A stretch of DNA of 64,000 bases from Arthrobacter sp. KBS0702 (GCF_005937985.2 NZ_CP042172.1:2232001-2296000), one strand, 5' to 3'. Positions 1 to 10,685 are shown, counted from the stretch's first letter. Translations and numbers: made by a program. The notes: generated from the sequence alone by a model not told the origin.

Positions 1-464
1 GCCGCGGCCTCCATCACCGAAAGCATGGTGCCCGGGACCGGGTCGCTGAGCGCGGACCAGGCCCGGATCTGGGCGCGGTTGAGCGCGGCGGCCAGCAGCG
101 GTGAGCTGAGCCGGGAGTGCCCGGCCAGGGGTTCGGCCGCGGCGCACAGGAAGACGGCGAAGAGCGTGCCGGAGTTTCCCCGCGCCTGCTCGATCGCGGC
201 CTGGCCGGCCCTGGCCAGGACTGCGCCGACGTCGTTCTGGGCGGGGTCTGGTGCGCCCACAGCGTGCACCTGGCTGTCGGCGCCCAGTTGCGGCAGGGCA
301 GCGGTGTCGGTGGCGACATCGTGGAGCGCCCGGGCGGCGGCGCGCACCGTGAGGTAGAGGTTGGTTCCGGTGTCGCCGTCGGCGACGGGGAAGATGTTGA
401 TGGCGTTCAGGCGGTCGCTGTGGTTTCCAAGCGTTGTTTCCGCCTTGCCCAACCACCGCTTCAT
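1..464 (-). CDS. DAK2 domain protein, N-terminal part (runs off window start)
   Basis: The 154 visible residues form the start of a DAK2 (dihydroxyacetone kinase L-like) domain, as in FakA/YloV fatty acid kinase ATP-binding subunits. The signature DGDTGTN lies at residues 29-35 and a GNSGT motif follows further on. In FakA the aspartates bind Mg-ATP, and the partner FakB presents the fatty acid; whether this actinobacterial protein phosphorylates fatty acids is inference. The ATG at 464 follows the thiL stop by 22 bases, so the two are probably co-transcribed. A TTG at 497 would make the genes overlap and cannot be excluded. The C-terminal part lies outside the window. Confidence 0.85.
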   Translation of the reverse strand, partial: MKRWLGKAETTLGNHSDRLNAINIFPVADGDTGTNLYLTVRAAARALHDVATDTAALPQLGADSQVHAVGAPDPAQNDVGAVLARAGQAAIEQARGNSGTLFAVFLCAAAEPLAGHSRLSSPLLAAALNRAQIRAWSALSDPVPGTMLSVMEAA

Positions 465-486
465 CGCTTGCGCGTTGGCGGCAATT

Positions 487-1542
487 TTAGTCTGCAAAGT
501 GATCCCATCCCACAGTGTCAGCGGGTCGGCCCGCTATCGTCACGCCCGTGCTGTCTGTTGGTGCAGGGGCCTCTACCGAGCCTATCGCAGTGAAACCGTG
601 AGGCAGCTGAACGCCCGCCGGGAAGGCTGCGAGCAGGCCGTGGTCTTCGCCGCCGCCCAGGACCCAGCCCATCGCGTCCGCGCCCAGCAGGGCCGCGGCC
701 GGCTCCAGGGGTAGGGCGAGTTCCCGGAGCGCCGCCGGATCAAGGTTCAGCACGGCGTGGCTGGCTGCGGCCATCCGCTGCCCGTCCCGGACGAGCCCGT
801 CGGAGATGTCCATCAGGGCGCTGGCGCCGGCTGCCCGCGCCAGCGGCCCGGCCGCGAGCGGCGGCCGGGGGCGGCACTGGGTGTCCATCAGGGCCCGCTG
901 TTCCTGGCTCAGCGCCTGCACGGGGGTCGCGGATTCCAGCAGGGCCAGGCCGGCGGCCGCCCGTCCGACGCTCCCGGCGAGCGCCAGGGTGTCCCCCGGT
1001 CGGGCGCCGGAGCGCAACACCGGAGCATGTCCGTCCAGGGTGCCGAGGATGGCGACGCTGACGGCCAGTTCCTTTCCGCGGCCCAGGTCCCCGCCGGCCA
1101 CCGCGCAGTCACGGGCACCCAGTTCGCGGATCCCGGCGCTCAGCCCGTCGGCGAAGTCCTCCACCCAGCACACGAGGGTTTCCGGGGGCATGGTCAGGCT
1201 CACCACCATCGAGGTGGCCCGGGCTCCCATGGCGTTGATGTCGCTGAGGTTCTGGGCGGCGGCCTTCCAGCCGACGTCGTAGCCGGAGGTCCGGTAGCCG
1301 TTGTTCCACTCGAGCCGGAAATCCTGGTCGGCCACCTGGGTGTCGATGCTGACGACGGTCCGGCCGTCCGGCGCCGCCACGATCGCGGCGTCGTCCCCGG
1401 GGCCCAGCAGCAGGGTGCCGGTGCCCGGGGTGGAGTCGCCGCCGTGCAGCCGCGGGAAGATGCGGGCGAGGAGTTCCGATTCGGAGAGCTCGGCCACGGT
1501 CAGCGGCGATGAAGGGGGCGGTTGGGTCAGCTGTTCAGGCAC
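487..1542 (-). CDS. thiL: Thiamine-monophosphate kinase
   Basis: ThiL phosphorylates thiamine monophosphate with ATP to give thiamine diphosphate, the last step of cofactor synthesis in the cytosol. At 351 residues it is normal length for the family. The Mg-nucleotide motif GPGDDAA is at residues 47-53, a second acidic motif NLSDINAMG at about 98-106, and DISDGL, typical of the PurM/ThiL fold, at 245-250. GGGEDH lies near the C-terminus. It sits between the rml genes and the DAK2 gene on the same strand, the usual actinobacterial order apart from the rml genes. The diphosphate product is needed by acetolactate synthase (IlvB) encoded later in the window. Confidence 0.95.
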   Translation of the reverse strand: MPEQLTQPPPSSPLTVAELSESELLARIFPRLHGGDSTPGTGTLLLGPGDDAAIVAAPDGRTVVSIDTQVADQDFRLEWNNGYRTSGYDVGWKAAAQNLSDINAMGARATSMVVSLTMPPETLVCWVEDFADGLSAGIRELGARDCAVAGGDLGRGKELAVSVAILGTLDGHAPVLRSGARPGDTLALAGSVGRAAAGLALLESATPVQALSQEQRALMDTQCRPRPPLAAGPLARAAGASALMDISDGLVRDGQRMAAASHAVLNLDPAALRELALPLEPAAALLGADAMGWVLGGGEDHGLLAAFPAGVQLPHGFTAIGSVEAPAPTDSTGVTIAGRPADTVGWDHFAD

Positions 1543-1599
1543 AGCCCTACGCTACCGCGTGGGGCCGACAACGGCGGTGACGACCGGGCCGCAGCCGGA

Positions 1600-3015
1600 T
1601 CAGCCGGGTCCGTCCAGGTACTCCCGCAGCCTGGCCCCGGCCGCGGGCGGCCGGAACCCCCGCTCTGCCAGCTTGCGCAGGTCCAGGGTGCTGTTTGCCG
1701 GCCGCGGGGCGGCCTTCCGGCCGGCAAAATACTCGGCCGTGCTGACACCCTGCACGTCGGCTCCTGGCCTGCCGCTCAGTTCGTAGACCTCACCCGCGAT
1801 GTCCGCCCAGGTGCGGGGCTCGCCGTCGTTGCTGAGGTTGTAGGTGCCATAGGGTGCGGCCGTGTCGAGCAGGTGCCGGATCCCGGCGGCAATGTCCGCC
1901 GCGAAGCTCAGCCGGCCGGTCTGGTCGTTGACCACGGCGGGCCTGATGCCGCGGGCGGCGAGGCCGGCCATGGTGCGGACAAAGTTGTTCCCCTCGCCCA
2001 CCACCCAGCTGGTCCGCACGATGTAATGGCGGGGCACCACGCCCACAACGGCGTCGGCGGCGGCTTTGGTCTGGCCGTACACGCCCAGCGGAGACGGCGG
2101 TTCATCCTCGCCGTGGACCTGCCGGCTGCCGTCGAAGACGTAGTCCGAGGACACTTGGACCAGGGTCAGTCCGTGCTCGACGGCGGCGCGGGCCAGCCGG
2201 GTGGCGGCGGTGACGTTGATGCCCCAGGCGGCGGTCCGTCCTTCGGGGGTCTCGGCGTCGTCCACGGCGGTGTAGGCCGCGGCGTTGATGACTGTGCGGT
2301 AATCCCGCCAGTTCCGGGAGGCGAAAGAGGCCTCGTCGGCCAGGTCGAAATCGGCGCGGCCGGCAAACTCCACGGTAGGGTCGCCGTCGTACAGCGCCCG
2401 CAGGGCCGTGCCCAGCTGGCCGTCGGCACCGAGGACGAGGGTCTTCTTCGGCGGCATGGGGGCCACGTCCGCCAGCCGCGGGTGGGCCTTGTCCTGTTCC
2501 GAGAGTTCGGCCCGCTCCAGCGGCACCGGCCAGGCTATGGCGGCCGTTTCGTCGGCAAGGTTCAGGAAGGTGTACCGGTGCTGGGCATCGGCGGACCAGT
2601 GGTCGTTGACCAGGTAGGTGTAGAGCGTGTTGTCCTCCAGTGTCTGGAAGGCGTTGCCCACCCCACGGGGGATAAAAATGGCCCGGCCGGGATCCAACTC
2701 GGCGGTGAATACGGCCCCGAACGACGGTCCCTCCCGCAAGTCCACCCACGCGCCGAAGACCCGTCCGGCGCCCACCGAGACGAACTTGTCCCAGGGCTCG
2801 GCGTGGATCCCTCGGGTGGTCCCGGCCTTCGCGTTGAAGGAGATGTTGTTCTGCACCGGTCGGAAATCCGGCAGCCCCAGCGCCAGCATTTTTTCGCGCT
2901 GCCAGTTCTCCTTGAACCAGCCCCGGTTGTCGCCGTGCACCGGGAGGTCGAAGAGGACGACGCCGGGAATCGGGGTTGTCTGGGCCGTGAGTTGGTTCGG
3001 GAATTCGATCGGCAT
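1600..3015 (-). CDS. Fused dTDP-4-dehydrorhamnose 3,5-epimerase / reductase
   Basis: This single 471-residue protein carries two consecutive steps of dTDP-L-rhamnose synthesis. Residues about 10-190 match the RmlC cupin epimerase, with the catalytic-histidine region TRGIHAEPWDKFV at 67-79. Residues from about 191 match the RmlD reductase, an SDR with the nucleotide loop LGADGQLG at 195-202, a SSDYVFDG segment and a YGQTK active-site motif. It starts 3 bases after the rmlB stop, so the two are an operon. RmlC and RmlD are separate proteins in most bacteria; the fused form is known in Actinobacteria. Its product is the activated rhamnose used for cell-wall glycans. Confidence 0.92.
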   Translation of the reverse strand: MPIEFPNQLTAQTTPIPGVVLFDLPVHGDNRGWFKENWQREKMLALGLPDFRPVQNNISFNAKAGTTRGIHAEPWDKFVSVGAGRVFGAWVDLREGPSFGAVFTAELDPGRAIFIPRGVGNAFQTLEDNTLYTYLVNDHWSADAQHRYTFLNLADETAAIAWPVPLERAELSEQDKAHPRLADVAPMPPKKTLVLGADGQLGTALRALYDGDPTVEFAGRADFDLADEASFASRNWRDYRTVINAAAYTAVDDAETPEGRTAAWGINVTAATRLARAAVEHGLTLVQVSSDYVFDGSRQVHGEDEPPSPLGVYGQTKAAADAVVGVVPRHYIVRTSWVVGEGNNFVRTMAGLAARGIRPAVVNDQTGRLSFAADIAAGIRHLLDTAAPYGTYNLSNDGEPRTWADIAGEVYELSGRPGADVQGVSTAEYFAGRKAAPRPANSTLDLRKLAERGFRPPAAGARLREYLDGPG

Positions 3016-3018
3016 CGT

Positions 3019-4070
<1,052 letters not shown>

Positions 4071-4934
4071 ATGCGGGGAATCATTTTGGCCGGGGGGACC
4101 GGTTCGCGCTTGCATCCGATTACGTTCGGGATCAGCAAACAGCTGGTCCCGGTCTATGACAAGCCCATGATCTATTACCCGCTCTCCACGCTGATCCTTG
4201 CCGGCATCCGGGACATTCTGATTATCACGACGCCCCAGGACGCGGACCCGTTCCAGCGGCTGCTCGGGGACGGCTCCCAGTTCGGGATCTCCCTCAGCTA
4301 CCGGCAGCAACCCTCCCCCGACGGCCTGGCGCAGGCCTTCGTCCTGGGCGAGGAGCACATCGCGGGTGACGCGGTGGCCCTGGTTCTGGGCGACAACATC
4401 TTTTACGGCCCCGGCATGGGGAACCAGTTGGCTCGCTTCACAGCCGTGGACGGCGGTTCGGTTTTCGGCTATTGGGTCCAGAATCCGGCAGCTTACGGCG
4501 TGGTCGAGTTTGACGATGACGGACGGGTGCTCACGTTGGAGGAAAAACCCGAATTCCCGAAAAGCAATTACGCGGTGCCCGGCCTGTATTTCTACGACAA
4601 CGACGTCGTCGAAATTGCGCGCGAACTCAAACCTTCGGACCGCGGCGAGCTGGAAATTACCGACGTCAATAACGCCTATCTCGGGCTGGACAAGCTGCAC
4701 GTCGAAATTCTCCCGCGCGGCACGGCGTGGCTGGATACCGGGACATTCGACGATCTTAACGACGCCGCGAATTTTGTTCGGACGGTCCAGAAACGGCAGG
4801 GACTGATCATCGGGGCGCCGGAGGAGGTCTCGTGGCGCCAGGGATTCCTGAGCGACGACGAGCTGCGCGCCCGGGCCGAGCCCCTCGTCAAGAGCGGTTA
4901 CGGTTCGTACCTGCTGGGCCTGCTGGAACCGTAA
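4071..4934 (+). CDS. rmlA: Glucose-1-phosphate thymidylyltransferase
   Basis: RmlA makes dTDP-glucose from dTTP and glucose-1-phosphate, the committed step to dTDP-rhamnose. The protein is 287 residues from the ATG at 4071 and starts with the nucleotidyltransferase signature [14 protein letters not shown]. It also contains LGDNIFYG and the [10 protein letters not shown] segment of the short RmlA type. A GTG two codons upstream (4065) is an alternative start; I prefer the ATG because family members begin at this residue. It is divergent from rmlB and followed 56 bases later by an unrelated lipoprotein gene. Confidence 0.95.
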   Translation: MRGIILAGGTGSRLHPITFGISKQLVPVYDKPMIYYPLSTLILAGIRDILIITTPQDADPFQRLLGDGSQFGISLSYRQQPSPDGLAQAFVLGEEHIAGDAVALVLGDNIFYGPGMGNQLARFTAVDGGSVFGYWVQNPAAYGVVEFDDDGRVLTLEEKPEFPKSNYAVPGLYFYDNDVVEIARELKPSDRGELEITDVNNAYLGLDKLHVEILPRGTAWLDTGTFDDLNDAANFVRTVQKRQGLIIGAPEEVSWRQGFLSDDELRARAEPLVKSGYGSYLLGLLEP

Positions 4935-4990
4935 CCGGGACGTCCTGGCCGCCGCGTTCTGCTGGTCCCGGGTCGGGATAGGCTGGATGG

Positions 4991-5494
4991 ATGCCCCAGC
5001 TCCGCCCGCCCGGCCTCCTTCGCCCGTTCCGCCTTCTGGCCGCCGCTGCCGCGGCCGCGCTCGCGCTCAGTGCCTGCTCCCCGGTCGTCGACGTCGCCCC
5101 GGCCAAGGATGCGGCGAACGCCGCGTGTGCCCCCATGATGGTGGCTCTGCCGGACAGCCTGGGCGACGCGAAGCTGCGCAAGACCAACAGCCAGGCGACG
5201 GCAGCTTGGGGCGATCCGTCGCTTGTGGTCCTGCGTTGCGGAGTTAATGTCCCCGGCCCCACCACGGACCGCTGCGTCAGCGTGAACGGCGTCGATTGGG
5301 TGATCAAGGAGGGCAGCCCGGTGTGGACGCTCACCACTTTCGGGCGTGAACCCGCCACGGAGATTCTGATGGATCCGGACAAGATCAGCTCGGCGACGGT
5401 CCTTGCCGAACTGGCCAATGCCGCCGCGAAGGTCAAAGCGACGCGGAACTGCGTGGGTCAGGCCGACCTGCAGAACCTGCCCACCGGCAAGTAG
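4991..5494 (+). CDS. DUF3515 lipoprotein
   Basis: A 167-residue predicted lipoprotein. The N-terminus is basic, then a hydrophobic Ala/Leu run ends in the lipobox LSAC at residues 27-30. The mature part has the Cys and Trp pattern of DUF3515, including VVLRCGVNVPGP and a late NCVG. Function is unknown. In Actinobacteria this family is usually encoded next to ddl and thiL, and here its end lies 23 bases from the convergent ddl end, so the context is kept. A role at the cell envelope is inference from the lipobox and neighbours. Confidence 0.85.
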   Translation: MPQLRPPGLLRPFRLLAAAAAAALALSACSPVVDVAPAKDAANAACAPMMVALPDSLGDAKLRKTNSQATAAWGDPSLVVLRCGVNVPGPTTDRCVSVNGVDWVIKEGSPVWTLTTFGREPATEILMDPDKISSATVLAELANAAAKVKATRNCVGQADLQNLPTGK

Positions 5495-5517
5495 GCAGGG
5501 CCCACGCCGGCAGGGGG

Positions 5518-6663
5518 TCAGCGCAGGCCGGTCCTGCGGTGCAGGGCCAGGTGGATCAGTTCATCAATCAGCTCCGCGTAGCCCAGCCCGGAGGCCTTCC
5601 ACATCTGCGGGTACATGCTCTTGGGCGTGAAGCCGGGCATGGTGTTGATCTCGTTGATGATCAGGTCGCCCTCGGGCGTATAGAAGAAGTCCACCCGGCT
5701 CAGGCCCTCGGCGCCCACGGCGTCGAACGCGACCGCCGCGAGCTCGCGGACCCGGGCGATGGCCTCTTCGGGGAGGTCGGCCGGGCAGCTGAGCGCGGCG
5801 GCGTCGTCCTCCACGTACTTGGCGTTGAAGTCATAGAAGTCGTGGCCGCCGCCGGCCACAGAGATCTCCCCCGGCATCGAGGTCCGCGGCGCGTCGGTCC
5901 CGCGGCCTTCGAGCACGGCGCATTCGATCTCCCGGCCGACGATGCCGGCCTCGATCACGAGTTTGGGATCGTGTTCCCGGGCCGCCTCGATCGCGGCGTC
6001 CAGGTCCTCGAGCGAATCCACCTTGGAGATGCCCATCGAGGAGCCCGCCCGGGCCGGCTTGACGAAGACCGGGAAACCGAGTGCGTCCACGCGCTTGCGC
6101 ACGAGCTCCGGGTCGGTGAGCCACTGCCGGTCCGTAACGGCGATGTAGGGACCCACGCGCAGCCCGGCTGCTTCGAAGACCACCTTCATGTAGTGCTTGT
6201 CCATGCCGACGGCCGACGCGAGGACGCCGGCGCCCACGTAGCGCGTGTCGGAGAGTTCCAGCAGCCCCTGGATCGTGCCGTCCTCGCCGAAGGGCCCGTG
6301 CAGCAGCGGGAAGACCACGTCCACGGAACCCAGCTCCTGCGGGACCTGGTTGGGAGCGGCAACGATCAGCTGGTGTTCGCCGCCGATCTCGGCCAGCGTC
6401 ACGGTCTGGTTCGACGGCGCAACCTCGGGCAGGGAAGAGGCGGACAGCGACCATTGTTTGGTATCGCCGGAGGCCAGCACCCACTGGCCGGTCTTAGCGA
6501 TCCCGATCGGGATCACCTCGTACTTGGCCCGATCGATGGCGCCGAGCACGCCGGCCGCGGTGACGCAGCTGACGGCGTGTTCGCTCGAGCGGCCGCCGAA
6601 GAGCACCGCCACCCGGGGCTTGCGGCCGGGCTGGGCCTCTGGAGTCACATTCTTTTCCGACAC
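5518..6663 (-). CDS. ddl: D-alanine--D-alanine ligase
   Basis: Ddl is a cytosolic ATP-grasp enzyme that joins two D-alanines for the peptidoglycan stem peptide. The 381-residue product has AVLFGGRSSEHAVSC at the N-terminus, the HGPFGEDGTIQG segment, an ATP-grasp core (FPVFVKPARAGSSMGISKV) and the C-terminal NEINTMPGFTPKSMYPQMW active-site stretch. Nothing seen points to a D-Ala-D-Lac (vancomycin-resistant) type, but I did not test this. The GTG start lies two bases after the gpsA stop, making it the last gene of the murA-plsC-gpsA-ddl operon. Confidence 0.97.
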   Translation of the reverse strand: MSEKNVTPEAQPGRKPRVAVLFGGRSSEHAVSCVTAAGVLGAIDRAKYEVIPIGIAKTGQWVLASGDTKQWSLSASSLPEVAPSNQTVTLAEIGGEHQLIVAAPNQVPQELGSVDVVFPLLHGPFGEDGTIQGLLELSDTRYVGAGVLASAVGMDKHYMKVVFEAAGLRVGPYIAVTDRQWLTDPELVRKRVDALGFPVFVKPARAGSSMGISKVDSLEDLDAAIEAAREHDPKLVIEAGIVGREIECAVLEGRGTDAPRTSMPGEISVAGGGHDFYDFNAKYVEDDAAALSCPADLPEEAIARVRELAAVAFDAVGAEGLSRVDFFYTPEGDLIINEINTMPGFTPKSMYPQMWKASGLGYAELIDELIHLALHRRTGLR

Positions 6664-6665
6664 AG

Positions 6666-7727
6666 TTAGTAATCGCCTTCGGATTTCAGGTCCCGGGACA
6701 GCAGTAACGGTCCCAGTTCGTCTACGGACAGTTTTCCGGCCAGGACCGCGACGACGGCGGCGGTGATAGGCATCTCAACGCCCAGCTTGCCGGCCAGCTC
6801 GTGCACGGCCTGCGCCGATTTGATGCCTTCGGCGGTCTGCGTCATCTCGGCGGTGACCTGGTCCAGGCTCAGGCCTGTGCCGAGCAGCCGCCCCGCGGTG
6901 TGGTTCCGCGAGAGTGCGGAGGAACAGGTGGCGACGAGGTCGCCCAGGCCGGCCAGCCCCGCCATGGTCCGGGCCTCGCCGCCCAGCGCCAGGGTCAGCC
7001 GCGAGGTCTCGGCGAGGCCGCGGGTGATGACGGAGGCCTTGGTGTTGTCGCCCATCTGCTTGCCCTCGCAGATACCAACGGCAAGGGCAATGATGTTCTT
7101 GACGATGCCGCCGATTTCGACGCCGACCACGTCCGCCGTCGTGTACGGCCGGAAGTAGGGTGCCGTGCAGCTGCGAGCCACCCAGCCGGCCGTGGCGGCG
7201 TCGGAGCAGGCGACAACCGAGGCTGTCGGCTCCTCGCGGGCGATCTCCATGGCCAGGTTGGGGCCGGAAACCACGGCAACGCGCTCGGCGGGGAGCGCCA
7301 GCTCCTCGCAGATCACTTCGCTCATCCGGGCATCGGAGTGCAGTTCCAGGCCCTTCATCAGGGACACGACGAGGGCGTCGTGCCCGATCAGGTGTTTCCA
7401 CTCGCGCAGCTGGGGCCGCAGCGTCTGTGCGGGGACGGCCAGGACCACCAGGTCGGCGCCGTCGAGGACCTCGGTGACGTCGGTGGAGGCGGTGATGCTG
7501 GCGGGCAGCGCGATGCCTTTGAGGTATTGCTCGTTGCGGTGCTCGGTGTTGATCTGGTCCACGACGGCGGCGCGGCGTCCCCAGATCCGGATACTGCGGT
7601 CGACGCCGGAGGCGGTGGCCGCGTCGGCGAGGATTTTTGCGAACGTGGTCCCCCATGAGCCGGCGCCGAGCACGGCGACGCGCAGGGCCGAGCCGGCGGA
7701 ATCCGTGCCGCGGGGCTCAGCCGTCAC
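6666..7727 (-). CDS. gpsA: Glycerol-3-phosphate dehydrogenase [NAD(P)+]
   Basis: GpsA reduces dihydroxyacetone phosphate to sn-glycerol-3-phosphate, the backbone for phospholipids. The 353-residue protein starts its Rossmann fold with VAVLGAGSWGTT and has the SLMKGLE and SGPNLAMEIAREEPTASV segments and the KNIIALAVGICEG catalytic lysine region. Length is normal. The start overlaps the plsC stop by 4 bases (ATGA), which implies translational coupling. The product feeds the acylation pathway served by PlsC just upstream. Confidence 0.97.
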   Translation of the reverse strand: MTAEPRGTDSAGSALRVAVLGAGSWGTTFAKILADAATASGVDRSIRIWGRRAAVVDQINTEHRNEQYLKGIALPASITASTDVTEVLDGADLVVLAVPAQTLRPQLREWKHLIGHDALVVSLMKGLELHSDARMSEVICEELALPAERVAVVSGPNLAMEIAREEPTASVVACSDAATAGWVARSCTAPYFRPYTTADVVGVEIGGIVKNIIALAVGICEGKQMGDNTKASVITRGLAETSRLTLALGGEARTMAGLAGLGDLVATCSSALSRNHTAGRLLGTGLSLDQVTAEMTQTAEGIKSAQAVHELAGKLGVEMPITAAVVAVLAGKLSVDELGPLLLSRDLKSEGDY

Positions 7728-8533
7728 TGGACACCGTCCGTGGCGGTGCCACTGTCTGCGGCGGTGCCGGGGTTCGAGGCGGTGCCGGGGTTGCCGCCGC
7801 GTTCGACGAAGCGCCCGTGGGTGGACTGGTTGTGCGCCGAGGGGTCCCAGCGCACCAGTGGCGGCTGTCCGCCGCGCAGGCTGGCCAGCAGTTCGGAGAT
7901 GGCGTCCATGATCACGTTCGTCGCCTCGGTCAGCGTCGCCTTGTCCAGCGGCCGGCCGGCGAACGCGCTCAGGTCCACCGGGTCGCCTACGAGCACCCGG
8001 GACGTTTTCCGAGGGAAGACGTGGAACCGCTTGGCGTAGCGCGGGAAGACCTCATGCGCCCCCCAGTGCGCCATCGGGACAACCGGGATGCCGCTTTCCA
8101 GCGCCATCCTCGCTGCGCCGGTGTGGCCCTTCATCGGCCACAGCTCGGGGTCGCGGGTCAGCGTTCCCTCGGGATAGATGATGATGGCGCCGCCCTCATC
8201 CACCACTTCCCTGGCGACCTGCAACGAGCGGTTGGCGCCCGCCGTCGAGCGTTCCACCGGGACCTGCTTGGTGTTGCGCAACACCGAGCCCAGCACGGGG
8301 ACCTTGAAGAGGCTGCCCTTGGCGAGGAAGTGCGGCATCCGCTTCTGGTTGTAGAGCATGTGCCCGATCACCAAGGGATCAATCTCGGTGCAGTGGTTGG
8401 GCACGGCAATGAACCCGCCGGCAGGGAGTTTTTCCAGTCCCTCCCACTTCTTGTTCATCAGCAGGTTCATGACTGGCCGGACGATCCCGGCCACAATGAC
8501 AAAGGTGATGTGGCTCTTGGCCGTTTCCTTCAC
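7724..8533 (-). CDS. plsC: 1-acyl-sn-glycerol-3-phosphate acyltransferase (PlsC family)
   Basis: A 269-residue LPLAT acyltransferase. It carries the catalytic HX4D box in NHCTEID, followed by a KGSLFKVPVLG segment and the IIYPEGTLTRD box that binds the phosphate. The family transfers an acyl chain to lysophosphatidate at the inner face of the membrane. The C-terminal 40 residues are Gly, Ser and Thr-rich and probably unstructured. It lies between murA (9-base gap) and gpsA (4-base overlap). Substrate is inferred from family and the coupled gpsA gene. Confidence 0.9.
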   Translation of the reverse strand: MKETAKSHITFVIVAGIVRPVMNLLMNKKWEGLEKLPAGGFIAVPNHCTEIDPLVIGHMLYNQKRMPHFLAKGSLFKVPVLGSVLRNTKQVPVERSTAGANRSLQVAREVVDEGGAIIIYPEGTLTRDPELWPMKGHTGAARMALESGIPVVPMAHWGAHEVFPRYAKRFHVFPRKTSRVLVGDPVDLSAFAGRPLDKATLTEATNVIMDAISELLASLRGGQPPLVRWDPSAHNQSTHGRFVERGGNPGTASNPGTAADSGTATDGVQ

Positions 8534-8542
8534 TTCGTCCCT

Positions 8543-9868
8543 CTACCGGGCCGAGGTGATGTCGAAATCGGCACCCAGGCCGGCGAGCTTCTCGGTGAAG
8601 CGCTCGTAGCCGCGGTTGATGATGTCGATGCCGGTGACCCGGGACGTACCGGTGGCCGCCAGGGCGGCGATGAGGTGGCTGAAGCCGCCGCGCAGGTCCG
8701 GCACGTCAATGTCGGTCCCCTTGAGCTGCGTCGGGCCGGAGATGACGGCCGAGTGCAGGAAGTTCCGCTGGCCGAAGCGGCACGGAACGCTGCCGAGGCA
8801 CTCGCGGTGGACCTGGATGTTGGCGCCCATCCGGACCAGGGCATCGGTGAAGCCGAAGCGGTTTTCGTAGACGGTCTCGTGCACGATCGAGACACCCTCC
8901 GCCTGGGTCAGGGCAACGATGAGCGGCTGCTGCCAGTCGGTCATGAAGCCGGGGTGCACGTCGGTTTCGAGCACCAGCGGGCTGAGCTTGCCGCCGGGGT
9001 GGTAGAAGCGGATGCCGTCGTCGCCGATGTCCATGCCGCCGCCCACCTTGCGGTAGGTGTTCAGGAACGTCATCATGTCGCGCTGCGTGGCGCCCTCGAC
9101 GAAGATGTCGCCGCGGGTCACCAGCGCTGCGGAGGCCCAGGACGCGGATTCGTTGCGGTCGGACAGGGCCCGGTGGTTATAGCCTCCCAGATCCTGGACG
9201 CCCTCGATCCGGATGGTGCGGTCGGTCTGGACGCTGATGATCGCGCCCATCTTCTGCAACACGGCGATGAGGTCGACGATCTCGGGTTCGGTGGCTGCGC
9301 CGGACAGTTCGGTGATGCCCTCGGCGCGGGTGGCGCTGAGCAGGACCTGCTCGGTTGCCCCGACAGACGGGTAGGGCAGCGCGATCTTGGCGCCCTTGAG
9401 CCCGTTGGGGGCGGAAATGTGGATGCCGCCAGGGCGCTTCTCGACGACGGCGCCGAACTGGCGCAGCACGTTCAGGTGGTAGTCGATCGGGCGGTCGCCG
9501 ATCTTGCAGCCGCCGAGGTCCGGGATGAACGCCTCGCCGATGGCGTGGATCAGGGGTCCGCAGAGCAGGATCGGGATGCGCGAGTCACCGGCGTGTGCGT
9601 CGATGGCCGTGTGCGAGGCCGTCTTGGCATTGGTCGGATCCAGCGTGAGGTCCCCGGTGACGGGGTCCTTGTCCACTGTGACGCCGTGGAGCTGGAGCAG
9701 GCTGGTGACAACCTCAACGTCCTTGATTTCGGGGACGTTGCGCAACACGGACGGCTCATTGCCCAGCAGGGCAGCAACCATCGCCTTGGGGACAAGATTC
9801 TTGGCCCCGCGGACGGTGACGCGGCCGGTCAGCGGGACGCCTCCGCGGATTGTCAGAACACTACTCAT
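8543..9868 (-). CDS. murA: UDP-N-acetylglucosamine 1-carboxyvinyltransferase
   Basis: MurA transfers enolpyruvate from PEP to UDP-GlcNAc, the first committed step of peptidoglycan synthesis. The 441-residue protein has the two-fold EPSP-synthase-like architecture, with the GAKN motif at residues 21-24. The catalytic loop GGCKIGDRP contains Cys121. That Cys is the residue alkylated by fosfomycin in other MurA proteins; its presence argues against intrinsic target-based resistance, in contrast to mycobacteria, which carry Asp. It is the first gene of the four-gene operon ending in ddl. Confidence 0.97.
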   Translation of the reverse strand: MSSVLTIRGGVPLTGRVTVRGAKNLVPKAMVAALLGNEPSVLRNVPEIKDVEVVTSLLQLHGVTVDKDPVTGDLTLDPTNAKTASHTAIDAHAGDSRIPILLCGPLIHAIGEAFIPDLGGCKIGDRPIDYHLNVLRQFGAVVEKRPGGIHISAPNGLKGAKIALPYPSVGATEQVLLSATRAEGITELSGAATEPEIVDLIAVLQKMGAIISVQTDRTIRIEGVQDLGGYNHRALSDRNESASWASAALVTRGDIFVEGATQRDMMTFLNTYRKVGGGMDIGDDGIRFYHPGGKLSPLVLETDVHPGFMTDWQQPLIVALTQAEGVSIVHETVYENRFGFTDALVRMGANIQVHRECLGSVPCRFGQRNFLHSAVISGPTQLKGTDIDVPDLRGGFSHLIAALAATGTSRVTGIDIINRGYERFTEKLAGLGADFDITSAR

Positions 9869-9996
9869 TTACCAGTTTCCTCACGACTACTCGCCCCCAA
9901 ATCCTTACAAAGGCTCCAGCTAAGCATAGGAGCTAGCGTTACCGATCTGAAATACGGCGCGGTGCGGGGCCTTGTGAAACGTCCGTTCCCCGAAGC

Positions 9997-10503
9997 TCAG
10001 TTCGCCGTCGTGCCGCCGTTCAGCCTCGCCACCGCGGTCGACAACGCGGTGGCGAAGGCGCACCACGCGGCATAAGGGGCTAGGGCCGTCCCGGCACGGC
10101 GGTTGAGTTTGTAGGTACGCCGCACCAGATCTGCGCTGCTCGCAGTCAGCACGGCGCATTCGGCCGCGGCCACCCACGGCCGGCGGGCGCGCCAGAAGAG
10201 CCAGCTCCACGACGCATTGAGCACGAGGTTCGCTGCCAAGGCGGCCCGATAGGCGGCCAATTCCTGCTGCCTCGTTGTGCCGCCGGCGTCTGCCCCCGCG
10301 CCGCTGTCCAGCGCGACGGCGGAGCTCACGGCCAGGTCCGCGTACAGCGCGGTCCAGACCACGGGAAATGCGATGGCAGGCGGCTGCCATTCGGGTTTGC
10401 GCAGCCCCCGGTACCATCCGCCGTCGGGATCGGTGGCCACTCCCCCGGCCGCCGCTGTAGCTGCCGTCGCAGCCGCTGTCCATGCCACGGTGCTGATTTT
10501 CAT
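9997..10503 (-). CDS. TspO/MBR family membrane protein
   Basis: A 168-residue member of the TspO (tryptophan-rich sensory protein) family with about five hydrophobic helices. The conserved WYRGLRKPEWQPPAIAFPVVWT stretch near residues 25-46 is the family hallmark, and the WSWLFWRARRPW segment is kept. I chose the ATG at 10503 because AGGAG lies six bases upstream; a longer reading from 10596 adds a stretch without family similarity. Bacterial TspO proteins bind porphyrins and have been tied to stress responses; the ligand here is not shown by sequence. It is a monocistronic gene between murA and the HNH gene. Confidence 0.88.
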   Translation of the reverse strand: MKISTVAWTAAATAATAAAGGVATDPDGGWYRGLRKPEWQPPAIAFPVVWTALYADLAVSSAVALDSGAGADAGGTTRQQELAAYRAALAANLVLNASWSWLFWRARRPWVAAAECAVLTASSADLVRRTYKLNRRAGTALAPYAAWCAFATALSTAVARLNGGTTAN

Positions 10504-10685
10504 AACTGCTCCTCTGGCTGCCGGTGGTCGCCCTTCCGGGACGACCAAAACGCTGACTACATCCTCGCAAGCCGACCGCTGCAATGGAATGCCCATCCGG
10601 GCCCACCGCGTGCCCGATGCATTCCAATGCGGTGGAGCGGCCCCGCGGGGCTATTAATGTCATAGCCCTGCGGGAGACTTGAATC

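Noticed and set aside
7637..10075. 812-codon open frame on the plus strand opposite plsC and murA
   Set aside because: Shadow of murA and plsC, whose catalytic motifs are intact on the other strand.
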